Positions 10,276-22,035 of a stretch of 64,000 nucleotides of DNA are shown piece after piece (within the stretch, counting starts at the first letter, position 1; each line of letters opens with the position of its first letter). The position numbers and the translations under genes are program-made. Source of the DNA: Leptodactylus fallax (lineage: Eukaryota; Chordata; Amphibia; Anura; Leptodactylidae); NCBI GenBank assembly GCA_947044405.1, contig CAMRHE010000133.1, forward strand, positions 3,861,001 to 3,925,000, in the 5' to 3' direction. The notes under the pieces are model-generated. The model ran no database searches. It saw nothing but the letters and a program-made list of their open reading frames with translations, and was not told where the DNA came from.

Positions 10276-10524
10276 AACAGAAGGTTCTCTCTTGGATTAT
10301 TAGGGGGAACTGATATTCCAGCATCAGGAAGAGGTGAGGACTTCATTCTTGCGCCAACAAAGGAAGAGAAAGGGTTAGAGCGGCAAAGCAACCTGAGAAT
10401 CAACATGACTTGGAGAGCTGATGATGGAGATGGACTGGTCCACAACTGCACTGCAGAGATAGACAGAAGGGAATATCTGCCCATAGCCGTGATGGATTCA
10501 GCAGAGATCCCACAGCAAGCGAAC
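10276..10524 (+). other. Open frame of 83 codons, possible decayed coding fragment
   Basis: A plus-strand frame is open from just after a TAG (10273-10275) to a TAG at 10525. It has an internal ATG at 10405. The residues MTWRADDGDGLVH and NCTAEIDRREYLPIAVMD have a natural-looking composition. The opposite strand is also open over this stretch (10131-10484), which weakens the case. No family is recognised; it may be a fragment of a pseudogene or chance. Confidence 0.15.
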
Positions 10525-10527
10525 TAG

Positions 10528-11137
10528 GGAGAATCTATAGTGCCCAGAATATGTCCTACTCGGGTTGAGTGGCCAAAGGTAGTTTTATTGTTGTCTTAAA
10601 TAACCCAAAAGAGAGTATTATCACAAACATAGAGTGATAATAGCCAGCTACAAGGTTATCTGTGACATTGCTGCACTGTTTGCTAAGTATTCACCTTGTG
10701 TAAAACCACATACACAATCACTACTGTACCAGTCAAGTGTATACTGTTGATAGAGATAACATTTGTCAAGCTGTTCAGCTAAGAGATATTCTTCCATATA
10801 TACTATCTCCGAAGAGTTGTCAAGGTAATCCCAGGAGACTATGTGTGAAAGGAAAGGGAGACTTTCTCCCCACAGGTGTGCCGCCAAAGACGGGGTGGTT
10901 TAGAATAGATAACTCACTGTTGTACTTGCTGCATTTTTGGGTTCCTTAAAAAGACTTCTCAGTAAACAGCTGTAAACTGAGTGTCTCCAATATCTGTCTC
11001 CGCTGCACCCCCAATACTTTACAGTCGCACCAGATTTAGGTCTTGTGTGGGTGTAATGTACTGTCATGTGGGGGTAGTAGTATAGTGGCACATGGAGTCA
11101 TGTGCAGCTTCATACTATGATATGGCATGATATAGTG
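10528..11137. other. Unassigned DNA, no gene seen
   Basis: No tandem repeat, paired ends or domain-bearing frame was found. Confidence 0.45.
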
Positions 11138-11300
11138 TTAAAGGGGTATTCCGGGAACATTCTATCCACAGGCTAGGGGGGTAACATGCTGATAGGTGAA
11201 GGTTTGGGGACTTGGATCCCCTTTGTTTCTGACAATGAACAAAGATCCCTCATTCCAATAGTCGGATCCCCTCATAGCAAGTTGTTGTAACCACCAGAGG
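11138..11300. mobile_element. TTAA-type MITE, left end and interior
   Basis: It begins TTAAAGGGGTATTCCGGG at a TTAA. The interior (AACATGCTGATAGGTGAAGG, TTGGATCCCC) resembles the common anuran element also present at 24943. The right end is not found. Confidence 0.6.
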
Positions 11301-12295
11301 CATAATTTGAAGTTCCATGGCTTCAATGCAAAATGTGTTACGGGACCCCCACATACTGTGTGCTGTCTATAATACTGGTGTCTTCTGATGTTATAGAGAG
11401 GTTTTTGGACTCTCTCAGTCTCCAGGGCTCAGTAGAAATTGCTACCTCTGCACCCCCTATAGCTATGCCCTTGGCAGTAATAACACTAGCGGACCCCCTC
11501 AACCTCCAGAATGCTACCTCTGCACCTATAGCTACGGCCTACATGGCACATGTACAGTGCTGGGGTTTGCTATATTAATAGTGAAGGTAAAAGATAAGAC
11601 ATCTGCACATTTCTTAAGCTGTACAAAGCATACTATGCTTGTGTGCATAAGGCTTTCAGTGGCATATGGCGGTACAGTATGGCCCCGTGCCCCTCTATGG
11701 CTACGTTTTTACTGCTCCATACAAAACACAGCTGTGATACAGCTGTGGGCATGAGGTTCGATGGAATAACATCCCCCATCCGCTCCCCGGTGCCATCCTC
11801 CTGCACTGTAACCCTGGGATTGTCACAAGCTAAGAAAGACGCGTGATGCGAATCATCAATGAGGCTCATAATCTTGTATTACATGAAATCAATACGTTCT
11901 CGACGGATTATTGGCATCATAATTCATTCCTCTCACATTTGTGTCTGATACAAAAAAATATGACTCATTCTGTGTTATTTGTGTGTCATTTTTGAATAAC
12001 GCGTTGGCAATACGGTGGAATTTTTTTGTATTTTAATTTGCTTTTTTAATTTTGCAACTATGACATTTTTAACCTCTTTCAAGCCAATTTCAGACACGTT
12101 GTGTGAACATACCCTAAAAACAGAGAGATACCGCTCAATATGCAAATTTTAGCCATTCATTTTTTTCATTTCCCGAAAATGTGGGTGCTCTGCTTACTCT
12201 GATAGGTAGAAGTATGTTTTTGTCTCAGCCTTCTGACAAAAATAGACATCATATTTTTCTCTTTACAACATTGTTGTAAGGGCACTTAAAGGGGT
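11301..12295. other. Unassigned DNA with short dispersed motifs
   Basis: CTACCTCTGCACC and CTATAGCTA recur at 11440-11480 and 11513-11535, suggesting a small duplicated piece. No gene is seen. Confidence 0.4.
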
Positions 12296-12572
12296 TTTCA
12301 TTTTACTTACATGCTCCAGCGTTTTTTCATGCTGGACCTGTGGGTTCCAGGTTCCCAGGTCAACTGATTAGAATCAGCACCCTGCCCTCGGGTTGCTCCA
12401 CCTCCTCCCTCATTTCCCATTTTCACAGGTAGTAGTTACCTGTATTATGGAGGACTGACTTTACAATAGACCCCATGACCTGAGATCGGAACCAGACTGG
12501 AACCTTCATGTCCTGCGCTAAAAAAAAAATTCCAGAACATATAAGTAAAATTCTCTGGACATCCCCTTTCAC
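12296..12572. mobile_element. Foldback MITE, T2-type left end
   Basis: The left arm starts TTAAAGGGGTTTTCATTTTAC and the right arm ends TCTCTGGACATCCCCTTT. The arms pair through about 70 bp with many mismatches (TTTTACTTACATGCTCCAG against CTGGAACATATAAGTAAAA when complemented). The right TTAA has been lost. Confidence 0.65.
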
Positions 12573-12774
12573 TACCAAAGATGAAGTGTCACAGTCAGTC
12601 CATACAAAGCTTTTAGTTTTGCAGAGTTTTTCCATACTAAGGCAAATACAACAGGCTGCAATTCACACTACCCCCTTCCCAACTGGATGGTCGAACATAG
12701 ACATATATAGGGTATTAGTTAGCATATCATTTTGTGATAGCTGCTCAACTAGTGATATACCCATGTGGACATTT

Positions 12775-13180
12775 CTGGCCTCCTGGGTGACATCACGACA
12801 CCCGGGGGGCTTCTGAGACCTGTGATTGGGCCTCAGTGTTCACCTGGGGAGGGTACTACTAATGCTTTGACGCAAGTGTCATGATGCTGGGGTACCCCAT
12901 ATGACCTCTGATGTCCAAACACAGATCTCGGTGGCCCCCAAGGTCTCTGACCTCACCCACATGGCCAGAAAAGGAACAAGATGGAACACTGGATGCCTTG
13001 AGGGAGCCCAGGAGAGGTGATGGAAGGGGAGTATCAGTGTTTATTATTTTACCGCTTCTCCTCTTGGCCTCCACTTGTTATACTCTGTCGTCTGAAGAGA
13101 GTGTATAGTATTATAGTGATTCATGGTTGGCAAAGCTCAAAAATCTCAGGTTTGGCCAAACCCAAGGTTTTTTGAAAATT
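12775..13180. mobile_element. Dispersed MITE-like repeat, GAGATGAGCGAA family interior
   Basis: CTCCTGGGTGACATC, CTGTGATTGGGCCTCAGTG, GAGCCCAGGAGAGGTGA and CTCCACTTGTTATACTCTG appear in this order. The same order is seen at 29190-29460, 52880-53120, 55380-55660 and 61490-61640. Ends are decayed here. Confidence 0.6.
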
Positions 13181-13189
13181 TGCATTATG

Positions 13190-14035
13190 AAACCTGTAAT
13201 AGAAGTGTCGGTATTTTGCAATGCATTGCATTAGTGATCAGACCCCCTGGGGTTCAAGACCCCTAAGTGGTCTAATAAATATAGTATAAAAGAAAAAAAA
13301 AGTAAAAAAAAAAACTATATAAAAAATAAAAAAAAATTGAATCACCCCCTTTCTCTAGAAGACATAGACTGTGAAACACATACACATTAGGAATCCCTGA
13401 ATCTGAAAATGCCCGGTCTAAAAACTTATAAAAATATTTTTCCCGTACGGTGAATGCCGGAAAAAAAATCAAAAGTGCCAAACTGCTGTTTTTTTTCCCC
13501 CTGTTTTGCCTCTGATAAAAATTTGAATAAAAAATGATCAAAACAATAGACATTCCCCAAAATGGTATAACTAAAAAGTACACCTGGCCCAGCAAAAAAA
13601 AAAGACGCCCTATGCCTCCCCATACACAGAAATATAAAAAAGTTTCGGGTGTCAGAATATGGAGACTGTAAAAAAAAATTTTTTTTTTGCAAAGTTTTGG
13701 AGTTTTTAAGGGCTTCCAATGTAACTAAAACTATATAAATTTGGTATCTCCACAATCATACTGAAACATAGAATACAGGTGACATGTCATTTTGGCTGCA
13801 GAGTGAACGCGATAAAAACGAAGCCCGTAAGAAAGTCGCACAAATGCACTTTTTCTCCAATTCCACCCCATTCTGAATTTTTTTCCAGCTCCCCAGTACA
13901 TTATATAGAATAATAAATGGTAGCATCATGAAGAACAATTTATCCTGCAAACATTAAGCCCTCCTATGGCAGAGGTTTGGAAGAAAGGGAGTCAAAAACG
14001 AAAATCGAAAAGTGGCTGAGGTAGGAAGGGGTTAA
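13190..14035. mobile_element. TTAACCCCTT-ended element, right-hand part
   Basis: It runs parallel to 26920-27587: GCAATGCATTGCATTAGTGATCAG (26 kb form has GTATT), GTTCAAGACCCC, ACACATACACATTAGG, TATATAAATTTGGTATC. It ends GGAAGGGGTTAA with TTAA at 14032-14035. Poly-A/T stretches in it create false open frames. The left end is missing. Confidence 0.75.
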
Positions 14036-14853
14036 AAAGCGGCATAACTTGAATCTCCTGGAAATCCCACCTACCAAGTAACAAAGCCTTCCACATACAG
14101 TAGCATGTCCCTCCTCAGACATTAGGGCCAGGGTGCGACTGCTACCCCCGCCCTCTCTATAGCTATTAGCTATGCCTATGAATTCCTAGAATATTGGTCC
14201 TCTGTACAGGATAAATTATTTACGGACACGAAGCAGATTCATATTAGATTGTACAGTTTTTCCTTCACTGTAGTTCTATGTTTTCTTTACAACCACTTTT
14301 TGACTTTTCTTCAACTTTACCACATAATGAACTCGGCCATGCTTGACTGCCATAAAATATTCTACGCAACATAAGATTTGTTCATAAGCCGGGATATATT
14401 TATACTTTAATAACTATTGCAGTATAAGAAGTACCCGGCCAGTGTGTATATCATATAAAACCACTAGCAATGGTCACCATGAGAAATGCTTCCAAAAAGT
14501 TATTTTTTCCCATGAAAATCTGCTTAATGTAGGATTTGAGTCTTAGCTCGGAGTAATCTGAACAGCCAATTACACTAACCATTGTGTTTTTGGATGTATT
14601 TTTAGTCTAAGTGTATGTCTATAACATGATATCAGCTATTGGGATGATAAAAACCATATTAAATGTTGTATGTGAGGTCATGCTGTAATTGTACATGGAC
14701 TATTAAATGTCCTGACCACCGAATACAGGCTTAGACCACAGTCACAGTGAAATTGCAAAAATCGCCCCCAAAATTTTTGGTAGATATTTAAGTTATATCT
14801 CAGATAAATTTGTTCTTCATATCATTCTGGTCCCTTTAGTGCATTTTATCTGC
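14036..14853. other. Unassigned DNA, no gene seen
   Basis: AT-rich single-copy-looking sequence with no recognisable frame or repeat ends. Confidence 0.45.
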
Positions 14854-15180
14854 TTAAAGGGGTTTGCCACCAAGAATATTTATCCCCTACCTGTAGGATA
14901 AATAGCTGATCAGCTGGGGACTGACCGCCGAGAGCCTCATCGATCCTGAAAATGGCGGTGTGAATGTAGGCATAACATGTGTTAGATGGGTAAATCCCTG
15001 CTCCCATTTACTTCAATTGGAGTACCCGACATCAGATAGGACATGTCCTATTCTTGTCCTATTTTGTGGCCCGTGCTTCCATGGCTCCTATTCATTTAGA
15101 AAGGAGATGTGGAAGCACAGCCCGTGCACAGGCGGCACACGGAGACATCTCCGTATCTCCGTAGGTGGAGCCTTAGCATC
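14854..15180. mobile_element. TTAA-type MITE fragment plus palindromic-family piece
   Basis: It starts TTAAAGGGGTTTGCCACC at TTAA 14854-14857 and contains TAGCTGATCAGCTGGGGACTG. From about 15040 the sequence (CCGTGCTTCCATGGC, GTGCACAGGCGGCACACGG) looks like the interior of another anuran MITE. Right boundary unknown. Confidence 0.5.
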
Positions 15181-17005
15181 AGCATGCGATTTTTGCGGCC
15201 TATTTTCAAGTCCCATAGAGGAGCATAGGGAACAAATACCATATACATTTTTTAAAAAAAAATCCAAAATGCGAAAAGCTTTGTTTGTAATGTATTTCAT
15301 AATGCACATTAGATTTTAATGTAAGATCTGGCTGCACATATAAGCAAAGGTAAAAATGATGTGAAAAACAGTAAAATCAGCAAAGAAAACCTGTATGAGT
15401 GTATGAAACAATACAACAGTATATGAAATGCCAGAGGGTTTGAACAAAAGGAATCCAGAGACAAAAAATATAAAAGAGATATTGAATGTAGATAAGGAGA
15501 AGGAAGGAAAGACTACATCAAGTCATTTCATGCTTTTACCATGGTTTTTGCAATTCTGCAGCAATTTTTGTTTTTTGCAAAAATGCCAAAAATAGTAGAA
15601 CTAAGAATAAAGGAGATTCTTCTTACGCGAGACCTGTAAGATCTTAATCTCTGCTAGAAGATTCAGATCACTGCTATAAGTAGAAAACCTGATTTTCCCC
15701 CATACCCGGGGACAGTCGAGTCGTCCCTCTATGCCAGAAAACTGTAGCGAGATTTTGGCGCCCATTGAGTTGTGGTTGTGGCATACATACCCCCATGTTG
15801 CACCTCCTCACCACATGGTGCGAACGTGGGCGGGAAGGGATGGGAACGCCTCGGCCCGACAGTTTTCTGGAATGAGTAATAATGGAAATCTACACCAATT
15901 CTTAGCGTAGATTTCCTTTCTGGCGCAGGAGCATACAACTGATTTATGAAGGATTCGCAAGCCGACTGCCATATAGTGGGGCCAAAGCGAAAATGTCTTA
16001 ATAAATCTACCCACTGTGTATCCAGTCAGAACCCAAGGAAAATGTCCCAGTATTGAAGTGGTTAAGTGCATGTTTATGTTATTGTAATAATAAAAATAAT
16101 AATAAAATAAAAATACTATTTCCAATAAAAAAAATTTAAAAAATATACAAAATTTTCAAAATTGTTTCAATGTTACAGCCATTGGACGGGGCTAGCAATT
16201 ACTCTTGAGGCTGATAAGATCAGTAGTCAGGTATAGAGTCTGTGCTATAAATATCTAAAAATGCAAATAAAATTCAAAAATTTTAGTTCTACATTTTTTT
16301 TAAAGTTTTTGATCACTTTTCTATTGTTAGTGAACGTGTTGGGTTGAAATTAATATATCAGATAACAACTTCAGGAGTGTGACATTAATGTATGCGGTAT
16401 ATTACTGGCGGTGTATCTAATTATGGTAAGCGTCCCCGATTCGTTTTGTTACATGACTAGGAATGTATAAGTGTTGGGATTCCTAAAGCCCTTGGCAGTC
16501 TCCCCACTTCATCTTAATGTAAATGTATAGTATTGGAGCTGAATGAATGAATGATTTGGCAGTGCACTTGATATTCTGCTGCAGGATCATTAGGCTGAAA
16601 TATGTACTCGTTAGCAATCATTATGCTAAACCAGAAAAGTGAAAGTTGCGTTCCTGCGACTCCAGCAAATAGGACTTGATTTGAAGGCGTCCGCTGATTT
16701 TATCGCACCAGGCTGCGGATTAAATATAGAGTTGGGATATAATTGTGTAAATGAATGGGACTGATAGAGTCGGAGCTGGCTGACACCTCAAGGGCAAAGA
16801 GGCAGCTTGGAAAATGTCATCATAAATGAAAGGGACCAAATAGAGGCCTGTAACAACTAGATCAGCTCTGCTACATCTGTAGCTTGGTTGGAATTTCGGA
16901 GTCCAAAAGGACAAATATGGGGTCATTGGGCTAGGGGTTTTACCTTCCTCCCTTCTTCTGGATCAACACTGTAGATTTTTGAAATTTGTTTTGACATTTT
17001 TTTTT

Positions 17006-17007
<2 letters not shown>
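15181..17007. other. Unassigned DNA, no gene seen
   Basis: Mostly AT-rich sequence. No transposon ends, tandem arrays or convincing coding frames were recognised. Confidence 0.45.

Positions 17008-17048
<41 letters not shown>
17008..17048. repeat. (AT)n microsatellite
   Basis: About 20 uninterrupted AT dinucleotides. Confidence 0.97.
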
Positions 17049-17052
<4 letters not shown>

Positions 17053-17068
17053 CACTATATTCTTTTTT

Positions 17069-17284
17069 TCACTCTGATCACTAAGCCTAATAATAGACTG
17101 ACACTTGTGAATTCTGTAGGGTTTTCTTTGCAGCAGTCACCTCATTAACATCACAGGCAGGATTACAATAGAAGATCACACCTCTATAGAGAACATCACT
17201 CACCCATCACTGCCAACAATAGATGATGTCACAGCTTATCTACTCCCTCTCCCTGCACAGAGCATATCTAGAAAACTCTCAGAA
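17069..17284 (-). repeat. Dispersed repeat, copy 2 (inverted relative to 1998)
   Basis: Reverse complement of the sequence at 1998-2196, from CACTCTGATCACTAAGCC to TCTAGAAAACTCTC. It directly follows the (AT)n tract. Confidence 0.7.
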
Positions 17285-17718
17285 AATAGAATTAAAAATC
17301 AGGAAAATGGGATGGAGTTCACTATCCGATTTTAATAAATAAATAAAAATGTTCCTTTAAACGTTCCCATAATACATGTAAAGAGTAGTTCTTTTGGGGT
17401 AGTGACTTTATGTGTTGTATATATGTATTATACAAACAGTTCAGTCAAGTTATGACAGTATTTACTATGTATCTCGACAATTATAGCAGTAACTGGTAAC
17501 TGTTGGGGGCTCTTTGCATGCACAACATGGTACAGTCCAGGTGCTGTTTGGTATTAAAAAGGATAAAGCATATAACTACTATAAATAAAGCATATAACTA
17601 TATCACTACTGCTCAAGATGATTTATTGGAACTATATGGGTATTTATGGCACTCTTTGGGCACAATGGGGGAAATTTAATAATCCATATACGCCATTTTT
17701 ATTTAATGTAGATGGGTG
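17285..17718. other. Unassigned DNA, no gene seen
   Basis: A short imperfect duplication (ATAAAGCATATAACTA twice near 17563-17600) is the only structure noted. Confidence 0.45.
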
Positions 17719-18456
17719 TTAAAGAGGACCTTTCACCACCTCTACCAATTCTAGTTCTTAGCATCTGTTAATAGGAACTGCTCCACTGATTCCAGCACAG
17801 TTGGAATTTTCTCTCTAACCCTCACTATTCCCTAGTAAGTGCAGGTAGTTTTGGTACCTGATGTGCTATTTCAGCTCTGTAATGTCACATGGGCGGTGTT
17901 GTCAGGCAGGGGGCATGATTCAGAGCTCCAATCAGAGGCAGCCAGTGTCAGAGCTCAGAATCACACCCCTTGTCTGCTCCTGCCTGACACCGCCCTCCTG
18001 ACAGTACAGAGCCTAAATAACATATCTGGCACCAAAACTAACAGCACTGATTGCTCAGGAATGGTGGGGGATAGAAAAATTCCAACAGAATCAATGGAGC
18101 ATCAGTTATCAATGAACATAAAGAGCTGGACTTGTTTGAGGTGGTGACAGGTGCCCTTCCACTGATCCTGGCACCGTTAGAATTTTTTCTCTAGCCCTCA
18201 CCATTTCTGAGCAACCAGTGCTGTTACTTTAAGCACAATTATGCTCTCTACTGTCAGGTGGGCGATCCCTGTCTATGTGTGTCACCCAAGGACCACCTAC
18301 CTGACAGTAGAATGTATGATTGTGCTGAAAGTAACAAAAGTGATTACTCAGGAATGGCGAGTGCTAGAGAAAAAGTTCCAACTGCCATTGGAGAGGCATT
18401 TATTAAAGGAATCAAAGAGTTGGAGATGGTAGAAGTGGTGAAAGGTCCTCTTTTAG
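17719..18456. mobile_element. Dimeric TTAA-type MITE
   Basis: The left end is TTAAAGAGGACCTTTCACC at TTAA 17719-17722. An inner right end, GAGGTGGTGACAGGTGCCC, occurs at about 18138-18158, and a second right end, GTGGTGAAAGGTCCTCTTTT, at 18436-18454. Each half is itself a foldback: GGTGGGCGATCCC... pairs toward GGACCACCTACCTGACAG in the second half, and CACATGGGCGGTGTTGTCAGG toward CCTGACACCGCCC in the first. Both halves contain TTTTCTCTCTAACCCTCAC or its near copy. Confidence 0.65.
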
Positions 18457-18697
18457 GGGTTGTGTGTCAAAGATACACCATATTGTTCCTTTTCTGGCCT
18501 ACTGGCCACTTTTTACAAAGAAACTACTGAAAGCTTCATCCAAGCCTATCACACATCCAACCATACCCTGTGTGACACAGTAGGTATGGACCCACTTTGC
18601 CACTAAATTGATTTGGTTTGGGGCTATTCTTGAGGGTGTTGTCAAAATGATCTCCTGGTCTTCACCCTTTATCCCCAGTATGGGAATCTGTTCTTCA
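18457..18697. other. Unassigned DNA between two MITEs
   Basis: No repeat end or coding frame recognised. Confidence 0.4.
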
Positions 18698-19031
18698 CTA
18701 GAGATGAGCGAATCTGTTTGTAATGAGTCTGATTCAACCCAAATATTCCAAATTGTTGTTTTTAACATAGATGATAGCGGGACCACCTATTATCAGCGGT
18801 AGTCTCGCTATCACAGAGGAGCCACTGCCGCTATAGCACCAGAGGCAGAGGCTCTTCTGTAAATTGGCCAACAGGAGCAGTAGGTTTTTCTAGTAGCCCT
18901 GAGAGTGCACTATGCTTTAAGCCAATTTAAGATGTGATTTAAACCGAACTTCTTTGACCCAAAACAAATCGGTAACCCAAACTGGCCAAACCCGAAACAA
19001 AACGAACCTTGAGGAGTTTGCCCATCTCTAG
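18698..19031. mobile_element. MITE, GAGATGAGCGAA family, complete
   Basis: Flanked by CTAG on both sides (18698-18701 and 19028-19031). It starts AGATGAGCGAATCTG and ends GGAGTTTGCCCATCT, an imperfect inverted repeat. Related ends occur at 19411-19880, 44985 and 55179-55758. CTAG could be the target duplication; superfamily uncertain. Confidence 0.65.
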
Positions 19032-19410
19032 TCTTTGCTGTACAGAACCACCAGGTTGCTACCTCAGGAGTAGTCTCAGTCAATTGGTGGCTGACCTGGA
19101 TAAGTCAAGAACCACTGGTGTGTGACACTTAAGGGGTAGGCCAATATCAGGACTGGAGGAGTTCTTTTGTAATAGTATTTAGGCAAACATCAGGGTAGGT
19201 GGCGTAGGTTCAAATGTTGTAAACAGGTAGTGGTCAGGGCAAGCAGAACAGGTTCAGATATGGGAATACAGGGAGTGCACAATCCGACAAACAAGACTCT
19301 GATTAAACCCATTTGCAGAACACTAGGAACCTTTTTGCTCAGGCAACTTCCCATAGTGAGGTGCACGTATCTATAAATATAGGCATTTCCCATCTTTATT
19401 CATAAATAGT
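19032..19410. other. Unassigned DNA, no gene seen
   Basis: No paired ends or coding domain seen. Confidence 0.4.
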
Positions 19411-19880
19411 GTTGGGCAAACCTCACAAATATTCACGGGGTCACCCATCTAAACCAGAACTTCTATTATTATACACTAGAGTATATTCAGTCTCCTGCGT
19501 ACAATAAGCAGAAGCCCAGAGGAGGTGAGTAAACATAACACCTATCCTGGGCTCCATTGAGACATCCAGTGGTGTTCCCATTGTCTTTGGGCCTCTCCTG
19601 GCCTCCTGAATGAAGGACCGCTGAGGTGGGTCAATGACATCGTTCAGGATGCTGGAAAAGTGGCAAAAAGGTCAGGGACCCACAATGGAACCCAGAAGAG
19701 GTGAGTGAGCTTGCTTGTTGTGTTCACCTCACTTGGACCTCCACTTATTATACTCTGGGGTCTGAAGAGACCCCAGAGTATAGAAATGGTTTGTTGGTGG
19801 TGAACCTCCCAAAAAAAAACAACATTTTTGGAAAATTGATAAAAATGCTGGCTTGTTACAAACCGGTACGCTCATCCCTA
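19411..19880. mobile_element. MITE, GAGATGAGCGAA family, decayed ends
   Basis: Left end GTTGGGCAAACCTCAC and right end CCGGTACGCTCATCCC resemble the inverted ends of this family. The interior holds CCCAGAGGAGGTGAGTAA and CTCCACTTATTATACTCTGG, shared with the other long members. Confidence 0.6.
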
Positions 19881-20478
19881 CTTATAAACTTGTATCACAA
19901 TTAAACAAAACAAACATGATCATGCAAATCTTAAAGCCTAGAATATCCAAGTGTCACATTCTATCAATACTCCTCCAGTAGATGTTCCTATTGAGGTGGA
20001 CGCCGGTGCCGTCTGCTCGTCCCATGCGCAATGCCTGCTTGTAGTGACTTCATATAATATGATAATCACACTAATCACAGTCAGTTTTCCAGCTCCTGCC
20101 TCTCATTTCCTACTTGTCTTCTAGACTCATTTCAATGATTAATTAGTCAGAATTAAAATAGTTTTTAAAAAAGTTTGATGTGTTGTGACATGGAAGAAAA
20201 TTACTACGGTACAGGAAAATAGCTGTACAACGTGACTTGTCACTTTATGGCGGCTTAAGTACCTTAGCTGATAATATTTAGAATTTTCCTTTTTCTTGCA
20301 AAGTGTCCAAAAAATTGACAGTGCCAGTAAAGATTCAAAAATAACCTGAGTTTAAGAAATCTGAAATATAAAATTCTAAAATTTTAAATTAGCCACACAG
20401 TAATTGCAGCGGATAAGCTGCAGAAAACTCAGTGGTAACAAACCTGCTGCGATATATAGTATCAGCATTGAATGAGAT
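19881..20478. other. Unassigned DNA, no gene seen
   Basis: AT-rich sequence without recognised features. Confidence 0.4.
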
Positions 20479-20645
20479 TTAAAGGGAGTCTGTCACCTGA
20501 ATCCAACCCATCGACACAGCCCCACAGATTAGATAGGTTAGGGTCACCTGAATTGAATCATGATTTCCCCTTGTGAATCGTTGCCTCCATTACTGAGATA
20601 TCACTGTTTTTGTTAATAACAAAAAAAAAAAAGTTTTTTTAGCAA
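20479..20645 (+). mobile_element. T2-type MITE end with single minisatellite unit
   Basis: It begins TTAAAGGGAGTCTGTCACC at TTAA 20479-20482. GTCACCTGAAT occurs twice, 51 bp apart (20492 and 20543), bracketing one copy of the sequence that is tandemly amplified at 7732-8741. Confidence 0.7.
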
Positions 20646-20732
20646 CAAGAGCATTGGCGCAGTACCACCGTAGCAGCCGCAGCAGTGGCTGCTATGGGGC
20701 CCACGACCTTAGGGGGTCTGGTGGGCCCCTGC

Positions 20733-20756
20733 TTTTTTTTTTTTTTTTTTTTTTTT
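20733..20756. repeat. Poly-T tract
   Basis: Twenty-four consecutive T residues following GTGGGCCCCTGC, possibly the tail of a retroposed sequence on the minus strand. Confidence 0.9.
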
Positions 20757-21277
20757 AAATAGGTCGTTACCTACCTGGCCCTATTAACTTACCGATCCCT
20801 GCTCCTGCTCACGGCTGCCTCTGCTTTCCCTTCTGCGCTCCTGGGCGCCCCATGTGTCCCAGCAAGTGATATGGGATGTCCCCCTGGAGGGCAGAAGGGT
20901 AAGAGGAGGCATCTGTGAGCTGGAGCGGGGATCTGTAAGTAAGGCCGCAGGACCATGGCAAGAGTATTTGTTGGGCGAACCCCCTCTTCACACCCCCAAG
21001 TATAATGATTGGTGGCCCAGTTGACAAGACAAACATAAAAACCAGTGTTACTCACCTCTCCTTGGCTCCTGTGCGACTCCATGCCATCTTCGGTCCTCTG
21101 TAGTAACATCACAGATGTCATGTGAGTCGGGCCGACGTTGTGACGCATAATGACGCTCGCGTAACCCATGTCTGTGACGTCATTGAAGATGGTGGAAAAC
21201 AAGGATATTAAAGATCAACAAAGATAATGCCAAAAGTAAGGTGAAGAATAGTCCACAAGGTCCCAAAGGAACCCAAG
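20757..21277. other. Unassigned DNA, no gene seen
   Basis: A 137-codon minus-strand frame (20789-21202) lies here, but it shows no domain and its composition is not convincing as a gene. Confidence 0.4.
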
Positions 21278-21440
21278 GTGCAACCCTCTAAGCAACATAA
21301 GGCCTTTATCACATTAGATAATTGTAATGAATCCATCATCAGGAGAAATCTTTATAATAATGTGCATGGTAGGATCGCAAGGAGAAAGCTGCTACTCTCC
21401 GAAAAGAACATTCCTGTCCATCTGCAATCTCCTAACCTAA
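21278..21440 (+). pseudogene. Tc1-like transposase fragment (N-terminal linker region)
   Basis: The plus-strand frame reads NNVHGRIARRKLLLSEKNIP. This resembles the stretch following the second helix-turn-helix of Tc1 transposases (family pattern: LHGRxARRKPxLSxKN). The intact transposase at 4164 has LYGRVARRKPFLKD at the matching place (residues 111-124). Neither the catalytic domain nor inverted repeats were found beside it. Confidence 0.5.
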
Positions 21441-22035
21441 AGATTAACAGGTCCTCATGTGCGGTGATCAGATACAGAAGTGTGTGATCGGGAAGGTACG
21501 GCCACTCCTTGGGTGCACCAAACAGCTTAAAAATAGATTTTTATTTTCCGGCAGGAATATTACACTTTGACCCCAAAACAGATCTGTTCACTATGTCTCT
21601 AACCATCCCTGCCACAGCTTATAAGTGGTTTCGAGGCGATTCCGGTGGTGGTAGACCCCCTTTAAAATGATTGGATCCAAGTTTCTTCTTGCTGCTGGGT
21701 GAAGGCAGCCGGTTCAGACCTTCCTATCAGTAGTCCAGACATATTCTGTTATGTTGTTATCATGCAAAGTGTACTCCTTAGCAATTCTGCTGTCAGACAA
21801 GTAAAATGGATGGGAAATCATGTGTGACTTTTCAAAGTTAAATTAAGTTTATGGATCAGATCTGCTATGTACCGAGGATTACTAATAAAAGGTTTTCACT
21901 TTGTTTTTTAAACTCTTCTCCAAAAAACAGAAATTTCACAAAAATATAATAGTCATAATTTAAACATTGTTTTTCATGGGAGTTTCAAGGACTGCTGAGG
22001 GGCATTTATAAATGATATTCCCTGAAAGGCCTCGA
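21441..22035. other. Unassigned DNA, no gene seen
   Basis: No recognisable repeat ends or coding frame. Confidence 0.4.

Noticed and set aside
20789..21202. 137-codon minus-strand frame
   Set aside because: No domain, no splice or start context, and an overlapping second frame on the same strand. Considered chance in a GC-richer stretch.
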